Source of the DNA: a virus
Length of the DNA: 64,000 bases
Strand: one strand, 5' to 3'
IMG/VR virus record: IMGVR_UViG_3300035661_000009
Span: 96,016-160,015 of that record
Shown here: positions 57,183-64,000 of the stretch, in pieces
How positions within the stretch are numbered: position 1 is the stretch's first letter
Layout: the number at the start of each line of letters is the position of its first letter
Notes under the pieces: generated by a model
The model's database searches: none
Told to the model about the DNA's origin: nothing
Seen by the model: only the letters and a program-made list of their open reading frames with translations
Program-made: the position numbers and the translations under genes

Positions 57183-58633
57183 TACTGAAATTTACCACCC
57201 CTTTTAGGTGATTGAGGCACACCTTCTGAGCCCATTATCATTCCTTGCCCACCTTGATGCCAGTGCCCATTAGCCATTTTTACCTTATCTCCGGTTCTGT
57301 GGCCGACGGGTACAGTGTGACCTTGTAATGATTTATCTAGCACTACTGGATTTTGGTGGGGCGGTAGCTCTGGTGGAAGCTCTTCTTTAATAACCTTGTC
57401 AGTGCCTTGGATATTTACTTTGGTTCCTCTTCCAGTAAGCGGTGCGTTAGTTTTACTGTCCAGAAGACTCCGCAAATTATTCATTATTTTGGGACCTTCT
57501 GGATGTGCGCTCATTGCTTGTATAAATGGTTGGTGATTTATATGTTGTGTAATAAAACTGAGCTTAGCTCCGGGGTTGGTTTGGGATTTTAATCCGCCCA
57601 CAAAACCCGCAAATGTATTGTGTAATTGAGATTTCGGTGCTTGAGGTAATTGTGGAGTCTGCATAGGGGCGGGGGCATCATCAATAGGTGTTAAAGCGTC
57701 GAGTGGATCAGGATCAAAGTCGCCTTTGTTTAATCCGCTTCCAGTAAAATAAGATCTACCGAATCCGACGCCGCGCCCCGCCTTCTCAAGTCTTTCTGCT
57801 TTCAATAACATTAATAATTCTAAAAAACTTCCAACGGCGTCACCTTCACTTTTAACCATTTCGCCGTGAGTTTGAGCCATTTTGACCATAGAATCTATTA
57901 ATTTCTTAATAGCATCAAAAGCTTTTGGATTAATTTCTTTTAATCTCATTATATCTACAGAATAATGCTTAACAAGACTTAAAGCCTCTAATACTTTTTG
58001 CTTAGTGCTTTGCTTCTGCCCGTCTGTAGGACCTGCATAGTCTTGGCTTGATCTAGCTTGAGTCTGGCCTTGTGGGGCTTGTCCTTGCTGACTTTGTACT
58101 TGTTGGGGCACCGGTTGCCCTTCTTCCGGCTTTGGAGTGCTAGCAGTCTGATCAATTAAACTCTTAAACTCCATATCTTCTTTATGAAGGTTGGGGAAAG
58201 AAATATCATATCCGGCCTTTGATAGATCTTCGTCGTTCTCAATAGGATCTCCATATCCTTCAGTATCGAGTTCGCTGCTATAAAGAACGACTCTATGTCC
58301 ACCTTCTAGCTCTGATTGACCCATTGCCTTAAAAGCTTCGCTTGGATTAATTCCAATACCTATAGCTAGCTGAGTTTTGGCTGTATATTCATACTTATGA
58401 GCAAATTCAGTTAGCTTAAGTATTTTTTCAGCCGGAATTTGAATAACTATTTGATTCCCAAACGCAGATAAGACTCTCCCGCAACCTTCGGTATTGGTCC
58501 ATTCCTTAATTTCAGCAAAGGCACGCTCTAAAGGTGCGGAATAACGAAGTAATTCCTCTGGATCGTCACCAATTAGCGCTTCTTCAAAATGTTTGTGGCC
58601 GCAGATCGGCTTTATGAATACGAAAGATAGCAT
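57182..58633 (-). CDS. protein with GGDEF-like N terminus and disordered rest
   Basis: Of 483 residues, about 40-130 follow the strand and helix order of GGDEF or minimal nucleotide-cyclase domains: a CGRVLSAFGNQIVIQI strand-turn, then a helix, then LAIGIGINPSEAFKAMGQSELEGGHRVVLY, given here in parts. In GGDEF proteins that last part is SxGIA...EAxxxADxALYxAK. The catalytic GGDEF loop is not kept (SAFGN). The later part is Pro/Gln-rich, with a helical section near 210-280 and a C-terminal part rich in Gly/His. A nucleotide-binding role is a guess. Confidence 0.6.
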   Translation of the reverse strand: MLSFVFIKPICGHKHFEEALIGDDPEELLRYSAPLERAFAEIKEWTNTEGCGRVLSAFGNQIVIQIPAEKILKLTEFAHKYEYTAKTQLAIGIGINPSEAFKAMGQSELEGGHRVVLYSSELDTEGYGDPIENDEDLSKAGYDISFPNLHKEDMEFKSLIDQTASTPKPEEGQPVPQQVQSQQGQAPQGQTQARSSQDYAGPTDGQKQSTKQKVLEALSLVKHYSVDIMRLKEINPKAFDAIKKLIDSMVKMAQTHGEMVKSEGDAVGSFLELLMLLKAERLEKAGRGVGFGRSYFTGSGLNKGDFDPDPLDALTPIDDAPAPMQTPQLPQAPKSQLHNTFAGFVGGLKSQTNPGAKLSFITQHINHQPFIQAMSAHPEGPKIMNNLRSLLDSKTNAPLTGRGTKVNIQGTDKVIKEELPPELPPHQNPVVLDKSLQGHTVPVGHRTGDKVKMANGHWHQGGQGMIMGSEGVPQSPKRGGKFQ

Positions 58634-58648
58634 TTTATCCTCAAATCA

Positions 58649-58654
58649 AAGATT
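58649..58654 (-). promoter_or_regulatory. late AATCTT motif before 58633 gene
   Basis: The leftward strand reads TAGCAATCTTTGATTTGAGG, with GAGG as the ribosome binding site 7 bases before the ATG. Confidence 0.58.
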
Positions 58655-58663
58655 GCTATTATG

Positions 58664-58672
58664 TGGTATAAT
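58664..58672 (+). promoter_or_regulatory. extended -10 promoter TGGTATAAT (rightward)
   Basis: TATAAT at 58667-58672 is preceded by TGG. It is placed to transcribe the small rightward gene at 58689. It lies directly behind the leftward late motif at 58649-58654, so the two transcripts diverge. Confidence 0.68.
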
Positions 58673-58688
58673 GGAATCAGAGGTTTAC

Positions 58689-58847
58689 ATGGAATCGAAG
58701 AAGCAAATATTAAAGAATTTAACAAATGCGTACAAACTACTAGAAAAAGACTTAGATGGGATTGAAGACCCAACTGCGTTATATTTATGTACAGAGATAC
58801 TTACAAGAATCCGAGACTTAGCAGAAGATATTAGAACTCTCGAATGA
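58689..58847 (+). CDS. small acidic helical protein on opposite strand, 52 aa
   Basis: Start at ATG 58689 behind AGAGG. Helical, with KKQILKNLTNAYKLLEKDL in the first half. It is the third small rightward gene in the late block. Its stop overlaps the stop of the leftward gene at 58831. Function unknown. Confidence 0.7.
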   Translation: MESKKQILKNLTNAYKLLEKDLDGIEDPTALYLCTEILTRIRDLAEDIRTLE

Positions 58848-59814
58848 TTTCGTAGATTACTTCGATATCCTCGTCTAGCATTTCAGGCGAAAAATCTAGG
58901 TAGCGACCAGTTTCATTCTTTTGTAATGTAATGAATTGCGAAAGGTCGGACAAGCACATACATCCAACGAATTCTTCAGACTTAAACATCTTGCCGCCGC
59001 ACTCAGAACATACCTTACCCATATCTTCTTCGCTAAGCTTTAAGCTAGCCTTTCTAGGCTTTAAATGCCTACGTATCTTAAGTCTTGGACGGACTGCGCC
59101 GCCACCATGAGCCGGGACGCCCTTCTTGGGCTTGAACTTACTTATTTTCTTTCCCTCATATCTCTTATCCGCATGAGGTTGGTGAGGATGCTGAACGCGA
59201 TATTTGTAGTCAGCAGCTGTTTCTTGGCTCTTATTTAAAGAACTTAATCTAAAGTCTGCGGTTTCTGCAATTGTTTTAGCATGTTCAACCTTAGTTAATT
59301 TATCGGCAACTATTTTATCAGTAGGTTCGTGCTTAACTAAATACGGAGCTTCTACGTCGCCCGTATACTCAATTATGAATTCACCGTAATCTAGAGTAGC
59401 TAAATATTGTTCTTGAATTGATTTAATTAAATTGGTCTTGACCAGTGCATCTATGCTTTTGCCAAGCTGTAGTAAATCGTTTTTATTTAATTCTTCTACG
59501 CTCGATAACTTACTGTTAATAGCTATACCAATAGCTGCGGCAACGTGCATTGGAGACGAATTATTAAATGTATAAAGCTTTTCTTCAATAGTTACAGCGC
59601 CTTCAAAGCCGTTATCGGTTTTCTCTAATACGAGGAAGGTGTCTTTAGCTCCCGGAACTCTACCCTCAAAGCCATAATTAGCTATATTGTTAACCCAAGA
59701 TAGAAGAACTCTAGGAACAAGGATGTTAGCAAAAGACGGATTATTGCTTACGGCTCTTTGTATTGCCTGTGAGCCATTAATCCCTAATACCGTGTCTAAA
59801 AATGTTATATTCAT
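58831..59814 (-). CDS. virion-region protein with C-terminal zinc ribbon, 327 aa
   Basis: The start is set at the ATG at 59814, just after the upstream stop (TAATATG). Residues about 1-190 are alpha/beta. Residues about 190-255 are basic with many His/Lys, and CSECGGKMF ... CMC near 280-300 forms a zinc ribbon. The protein is a probable head-tail-region structural protein; a nucleic-acid contact is suggested by the basic section. Confidence 0.65.
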   Translation of the reverse strand: MNITFLDTVLGINGSQAIQRAVSNNPSFANILVPRVLLSWVNNIANYGFEGRVPGAKDTFLVLEKTDNGFEGAVTIEEKLYTFNNSSPMHVAAAIGIAINSKLSSVEELNKNDLLQLGKSIDALVKTNLIKSIQEQYLATLDYGEFIIEYTGDVEAPYLVKHEPTDKIVADKLTKVEHAKTIAETADFRLSSLNKSQETAADYKYRVQHPHQPHADKRYEGKKISKFKPKKGVPAHGGGAVRPRLKIRRHLKPRKASLKLSEEDMGKVCSECGGKMFKSEEFVGCMCLSDLSQFITLQKNETGRYLDFSPEMLDEDIEVIYEIIREF

Positions 59815-59815
59815 A

Positions 59816-60616
59816 TTAGCGTGGGCCGAAGACACTATCGCGTGGTTGAATTACTTGGCGATTGGTGGCTGAAGCGTCATCCTTTTTATCTTCTTTAAAC
59901 ATATAGTATTCACGAGCTAAGTGGGCTTGGTAAGGTGCTCTTTGCGAAGTTTTCTTTTGCGTCTTGAAGTCTATTTTATTTATTATTCTGATTTCATGCA
60001 TTAAACGATTTACATAATAAAATGGAGTGTAACGATATCTAACTGAATAAATTACTCCACGATTTAATTCTTGATTAAATCCTGGGCGTTTACCTACCCA
60101 TTTGATCTTACCATCGACTACAGCGTAATCGCCATCGGCATATTTAATTCCATTTTCATCGTAAATGGATTCAATGCTTACGGCATTATAATTAACCTTA
60201 TCTAATCCAGTTATGTGAGCTTCTACCTTCTGGCTGCCAATGGATAATACAACACAATCACAGATATAGAATCTGTCAAAGCTTTGTATGTATATTTCGG
60301 TCTTACCGTCGTCATAATAGCGAGGAAAGGTGACGTTAACTACAGATCCGTCCAATAAGCCCAAATCAGTTAGCTGCATGCTTGCCGGATTACTGGTAAA
60401 TAATGGAGTTACTGTGCCAGCAAATTCATAGATATGACCATTTGAACAATTTGGGTGGGCTTCATGCCCACCACGAGAATCCATTACATCAGTAGTGCCT
60501 ACTGGGCAAGGGATTGAACGGTAATGCTGCATTTTGATGCCATTGCTGACAATAAACTTGTCTTGGGCGTCAAGATCTATACTTACTTGTTCAAATGGTA
60601 TATTAATATCTGGCAT
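59816..60616 (-). CDS. structural protein, 266 aa
   Basis: A beta-rich protein with a Cys/His cluster near residues 37-60 (PCPVG ... HEAHPNCSNGH) that could bind a metal, a VRYRYTPFYYVNRLMHEIRI helix-strand near 195-215 and a charged tail. It overlaps the membrane-protein gene by one base. It is probably a head completion or neck component (inference from context). Confidence 0.64.
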   Translation of the reverse strand: MPDINIPFEQVSIDLDAQDKFIVSNGIKMQHYRSIPCPVGTTDVMDSRGGHEAHPNCSNGHIYEFAGTVTPLFTSNPASMQLTDLGLLDGSVVNVTFPRYYDDGKTEIYIQSFDRFYICDCVVLSIGSQKVEAHITGLDKVNYNAVSIESIYDENGIKYADGDYAVVDGKIKWVGKRPGFNQELNRGVIYSVRYRYTPFYYVNRLMHEIRIINKIDFKTQKKTSQRAPYQAHLAREYYMFKEDKKDDASATNRQVIQPRDSVFGPR

Positions 60617-60864
60617 TATTTTTTATCCGGCTCAGTGGGGTCTGGAGTTGTAACCAAATCTTTTGTAATGTGCCTTGTAATTGTGTTTGCGCCGAGATAT
60701 AAGCCAGCTAGCGTGCAAACTGTCGTACAGAGAGTGGGGTAGACCGAAGTAAGGTTCGTATAAATGCCAGCAGCTATCGCTACGCCTGTCACCAAAACCA
60801 TAGAGAACAGAACGACTAATAATTTTCTACTCTTAAAGCCCCCGTCTAGTTCTCTGTGTTTCAT
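60616..60864 (-). CDS. two-TM holin-like membrane protein, 82 aa
   Basis: TM segments lie at about residues 14-34 and 41-60, with a basic N terminus and an acidic Pro-rich C terminus. Similar small two-TM proteins in phage head modules are often annotated as holins. It is a candidate partner for the endolysin at 25724-26287, although the genes are far apart. Confidence 0.62.
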   Translation of the reverse strand: MKHRELDGGFKSRKLLVVLFSMVLVTGVAIAAGIYTNLTSVYPTLCTTVCTLAGLYLGANTITRHITKDLVTTPDPTEPDKK

Positions 60865-60865
60865 A

Positions 60866-61195
60866 TTACTCTTGCTCCCTTAGCATAACATTGATTAAAT
60901 CGGTTACCTTATTCCAAACTGGGAATAAGTGATTAAACATAACTGGATCGAATTGTTCTGACTTTGATAATTCATCTAGAATGGTATCGGGAAACTTCTG
61001 GACAGCCAATTGACGAGCAAATCCCCGATGCGGACCTGAGCCTAGTATCTCTACGCCGGTTTCGTCGCCATGCTTAGCTACGACATTAAAGCCGCCTCTG
61101 GTAACAAACTCAAATACTGGCTTACCCTTGTGCATACCGATCTTCTTCGGTGGCTTCTTAGGATCTAACTGGTCTGCTGTAATAGCTAGTTTCAT
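60866..61195 (-). CDS. orphan protein, 109 aa, upstream of holin-like gene
   Basis: A basic N-terminal half (LDPKKPPKKIGMHKGKPVFEF) with a predicted beta sheet, and a helical end (VMFNHLFPVWNKVTDLINVML). It overlaps the upstream kinase-like gene by 4 bases. Its function is not recognised. Confidence 0.64.
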   Translation of the reverse strand: MKLAITADQLDPKKPPKKIGMHKGKPVFEFVTRGGFNVVAKHGDETGVEILGSGPHRGFARQLAVQKFPDTILDELSKSEQFDPVMFNHLFPVWNKVTDLINVMLREQE

Positions 61196-63336
61196 TGTTC
61201 GGCTCCTTCAGGTGCTTCTTGTTTCTCTTGTGCTTCCTGATGAATAAGATTGCTATAGAATTTACGAATAAACTCTGATTTTGGTCCAAAGTAGTTCTTT
61301 AACTCCATTAATCGATCAATAGTTGGGGTTGGGTTAATTCCAAACTTATTCAATAATTCCGTTAACTTATGCACTGAGATTAAATAAACCCAGTGAGCTA
61401 AAGCGTCTTCAACTCCATGGCTTAAGCGAGGTAAAACATCCATTTTTGATTCAGGAGTGAGCTCTTTCCACTTCCTTCCTGAAAATACACGTAAATAAAA
61501 CGGAACCCATGACCTTGGGTCTTTCCCCGGATTAAAGCTTGGACCGGCGAAGGCGCTTCCTGCGTCTATTAATCGAAGATTACCGAACTTATCAATCATT
61601 ATATTGCCACCGTGACGGTCAGGATTACCCAAAACATAATCAAGAATGGCCCATTTGTAAAGTAATCCGTTGTTAACGAATTTACTGAACTCTTGTTGTA
61701 GATTTAGCTCTTTACTCTTCTTCACATCTTCGACCGACTTAAACTCTTTATCAAAGAATTGAAGAATAGCTACTTCTTCTCCGTCTAGGGTGACTAAAGC
61801 TGATTCTGGGACATATCTTTCAAGGCCGAATATCTTAGCGGCTTCATTAAATGCTACTTCCCTGCGACTTGCGGAAGTTTTTTCTTCTTGAACGCCCCAA
61901 GCCTTGCTTGGTTTGCCGTTTCCAGGCTTAATGAACCAAACAGTATCGGTCGATAAGTCTTTGAATAGCGCGGCACCTTTACAGTGCTTGCCATTTAACT
62001 CAACAGCGTGTATCTTATTATCCTTGTAGCCTTCTTGGATTTTCTTGGCTATTTTGGCATATTCTTTAAATACTGGCTTTACCATTCTGGGCATAATAGC
62101 TACATCGAACTCAAATTTACCGAATTCTTGAATCATAAGGAACTTGTCAAGAATTGAACGGTTTTCTGAGTTTACTGGAATACGGTAACAAGCTAAGGCG
62201 ACGGCAGCATAGTCGCCTTCATAGTCTTGAGTTGCATTAATTATATCGTCTTCATTGGGATCGTAGCCTTCGGCCATAAAACGAGCAGCATTATATTCTG
62301 GGGTTAATACGATTGAATTAACTCCCATAACAAACGCTCGTTTTTGGTCTTCTGGGGTTGGCTCCCACTTCATCAACTGTTCGACTTCGTGTTTTTTAAT
62401 GCTATCTATGTCTCTATTAATCCAAGAGTTGGTAGCTTTATTACTAGCGTATTGTAAATGCCTAAAAGCGTTTTCCATATCTCCATCGAACTTCGCAGCT
62501 TGTTCTGGAGTATGCCCCATTTGATTGTGAAACTCTGATTGTTCTTCTTCTGGCATTTTAAGATAGTCGATTATTGAAGAAAGCCTGTTATGTTCCCAGT
62601 TATGTGGAGTTTCAGCGCCATTACGAGAATAGCCGCTATTATATTGGTGGAATTTTTCTGCGCCGAGCTTACCTTCTTCCGGGATAAAACTATAGAGATT
62701 TCGACTTAACTGGCCTGCCGCTTTTGGACCCAATCTTAAAGGAAGATCGCCAAAGTCTCTAGAATTATTAGGATCTAACTGACCGGAAGTTGTTGTTGTT
62801 AAGTATCTATTGTTTTGTACAGAAGGAACTATTAGTGGCTTTTTTTGCCAAGAGATAATTTCCTTTTTACCATCCCAATTATCTGGCATTGGTTGTCCAT
62901 TTTGTGGATCAACTTCATTCACCTCATTGTCAATGCCGTGCCAATAAGCTCTTTCTGGATCTACCCAATCCGTGTCTGGATCATCTTCTGGACCATCTGC
63001 AACAGGAGTTCCAGCAGCAGGTTCATTTCGATAATCTATGTGATGGCTTCCAGAAGCTAAATGCGTGTCTCTGTTTGCTTCTACGGCACCCATAAGTTTA
63101 TTTATACTTTCTCTGTGAGTTTGGCCGGATTGCTTATTTTTAAAATTTTGATTATCTAGTGCTTTCTTAGGGTCGGCGGGAGCTTGTCCGTCCGAAGTTA
63201 CATTAGAAATTTGACCGTAAGCGTCCTGTAGGACGCCCTCGTTATCTTGATTTGCTTTATCGGCTGCCCCTGCGTAATGAAAAGGCTTGTTTTCGTCGGC
63301 TTTCTTAAGTTTTTTTGGTTTTAAGGGTGTTGACAT
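61192..63336 (-). CDS. virion-operon protein with kinase-like C-terminal domain
   Basis: Start set at ATG 63336 behind GGGAG; 714 residues. The N-terminal 400 residues are a charged, partly helical structural part. Residues about 430-660 follow the HipA/PI3K/actin-fragmin-kinase type of phosphotransferase: a strand with WFIKPGNG (Lys near 465), a Glu-containing helix SRREVAFNEAAKIFG, then the catalytic loop GNPDRHGGNIMID near 569-581 (Asp and Asn) and LIDAGSAF near 588-595 (metal Asp). This is an active-looking kinase core fused to a likely virion protein, and might be injected or act on virion proteins. Confidence 0.78.
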   Translation of the reverse strand: MSTPLKPKKLKKADENKPFHYAGAADKANQDNEGVLQDAYGQISNVTSDGQAPADPKKALDNQNFKNKQSGQTHRESINKLMGAVEANRDTHLASGSHHIDYRNEPAAGTPVADGPEDDPDTDWVDPERAYWHGIDNEVNEVDPQNGQPMPDNWDGKKEIISWQKKPLIVPSVQNNRYLTTTTSGQLDPNNSRDFGDLPLRLGPKAAGQLSRNLYSFIPEEGKLGAEKFHQYNSGYSRNGAETPHNWEHNRLSSIIDYLKMPEEEQSEFHNQMGHTPEQAAKFDGDMENAFRHLQYASNKATNSWINRDIDSIKKHEVEQLMKWEPTPEDQKRAFVMGVNSIVLTPEYNAARFMAEGYDPNEDDIINATQDYEGDYAAVALACYRIPVNSENRSILDKFLMIQEFGKFEFDVAIMPRMVKPVFKEYAKIAKKIQEGYKDNKIHAVELNGKHCKGAALFKDLSTDTVWFIKPGNGKPSKAWGVQEEKTSASRREVAFNEAAKIFGLERYVPESALVTLDGEEVAILQFFDKEFKSVEDVKKSKELNLQQEFSKFVNNGLLYKWAILDYVLGNPDRHGGNIMIDKFGNLRLIDAGSAFAGPSFNPGKDPRSWVPFYLRVFSGRKWKELTPESKMDVLPRLSHGVEDALAHWVYLISVHKLTELLNKFGINPTPTIDRLMELKNYFGPKSEFIRKFYSNLIHQEAQEKQEAPEGAEQ

Positions 63337-63337
63337 T

Positions 63338-64000
63338 TTATTTCTCCCAGCCTTCAAATTCTATACTTTCCGATCTATTTAATTGGTCAAATTCGTTTTG
63401 CGGAATCTCAAACTCTTCTGTTTTGGGCTCCGGTTCTTCGAATTCAAAATGCTCACTTGCTCCGGGAATCGTTAGTTGGGAAAGATGATGGGGCTGAACC
63501 TTATTGGCCATTTCATTAAACCGTCGATGAAGTTTTTTAGCTACAGTAAAATATTTTTGATAATGCATATTTTCTAGTTCTTTAGCTTTATCAAAACGTT
63601 TGTTTTCCGGTGTCTGAGTAAGAATTGACCTATCTAGATCAGATCTTACATAGGGAGGCAGATAGTCTTTGAAAGCATTTCTTTGACCGCTTGAATTTAA
63701 TATATTTAATATTTTTGCATAATACTCATCTGGAGGATTGTCGGAATAAGATCGCTGTTCTTTGTCCATTGCTTGTTTAAATTCTGGTATTCCTTGAATG
63801 CCTTCTTTTTCCATACTTTTATAAGCCATATCCAATAAATTTCTTTGAATGTTTTGTATATGTGAACGTACCATTCTTACACCTTCTAAAATTTTAATCC
63901 CCCATAAACGAACATCCATAGCATGTGAATTTTCATGAAGTTTAATACCAATTACATCATTTAAATCTTTTATCCTATTTAAAACCCATTCATAAATCTT
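63338..64000 (-). CDS. structural protein, 5' end beyond window
   Basis: The frame is open to the right edge (221 codons visible); an internal ATG at 63919 is not necessarily the start. The visible part is helical and basic in the first half, then acidic in the last 40 residues. It lies upstream of the kinase-like gene, with its stop next to that gene's ATG. It may be part of a head or portal region. Function not recognised. Confidence 0.62.
   Translation of the reverse strand, partial: KIYEWVLNRIKDLNDVIGIKLHENSHAMDVRLWGIKILEGVRMVRSHIQNIQRNLLDMAYKSMEKEGIQGIPEFKQAMDKEQRSYSDNPPDEYYAKILNILNSSGQRNAFKDYLPPYVRSDLDRSILTQTPENKRFDKAKELENMHYQKYFTVAKKLHRRFNEMANKVQPHHLSQLTIPGASEHFEFEEPEPKTEEFEIPQNEFDQLNRSESIEFEGWEK

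Noticed and set aside
26807-64000. Integrated prophage with integrase and attachment sites
   Set aside because: No integrase, excisionase or repressor with attachment-like repeats is seen in this window; a lytic phage chromosome fits better, although the rest of the genome is not visible.

Overview
The window is part of a large tailed-phage (contractile-tail, myovirus-type) genome. The evidence is a very long run of virion genes containing a tail sheath, tail tube, tape measure, hub, spike, gp25-like baseplate wedge and fibres. There are also phage-style tRNA genes, a glucosaminidase endolysin, a holin-like membrane protein, dense packing with ATGA and TAATG overlaps, and many very small orphan genes. 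The sequence is moderately AT-rich. Proteins with lipobox-like N termini suggest a diderm bacterial host, but the host cannot be named from the sequence.

Layout: (1) Positions 1-12070 are read leftward. They hold a cytidine/deoxycytidylate-deaminase-like gene, a class II glutamine amidotransferase next to a zinc-ribbon/amidoligase fusion, a transglutaminase-like protein, about six tRNAs (Lys, Ile, Tyr, Trp, Asn, Pro) and many small orphans. Five related promoters (TTGACG or TTGCAA, 17 bp, TAGGGT with an upstream TG) divide this arm into operons. (2) Positions 12070-12254 are a divergent promoter region. (3) Positions 12254-26810 are read rightward: a SpoU-type RNA methyltransferase, tRNA-Ala and tRNA-Gln plus a tRNA-like element, a second amidoligase, two methyltransferase-like proteins, a C39-like cysteine peptidase-like protein, a lipoprotein metallopeptidase, RNase H, a HAD phosphatase, a nucleotidyltransferase, an HNH nuclease and the endolysin. 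(4) Positions 26807-64000 are the late virion block, read leftward. It carries a cassette of modification enzymes (glycosyltransferase-like, two methyltransferases), a ClpP-like exported protease, a protein with a kinase-like fold and a protein with a GGDEF-like N terminus. Three tiny genes are embedded on the opposite strand.

The most interesting points are as follows. First, the phage has two glutamine-synthetase-fold amidoligases plus a GAT-II domain and two papain-fold hydrolases, which together could attach and remove amide-linked groups on proteins or peptides. Second, an otherwise invisible gene at 40887-41125 becomes a full-length frame only after a -1 shift at A_AAA_AAG. Third, a conserved AATCTT motif stands before at least ten late genes, including a back-to-back pair at a divergent site, and is a candidate late promoter or leader element. 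Fourth, nine copies of an 11-bp tandem repeat lie between a promoter and tRNA-Tyr. Fifth, kinase-like and cyclase-like domains occur in the virion operon. Many genes also carry short in-frame tandem duplications. Assignments rest on motif reading only; no database search was run.
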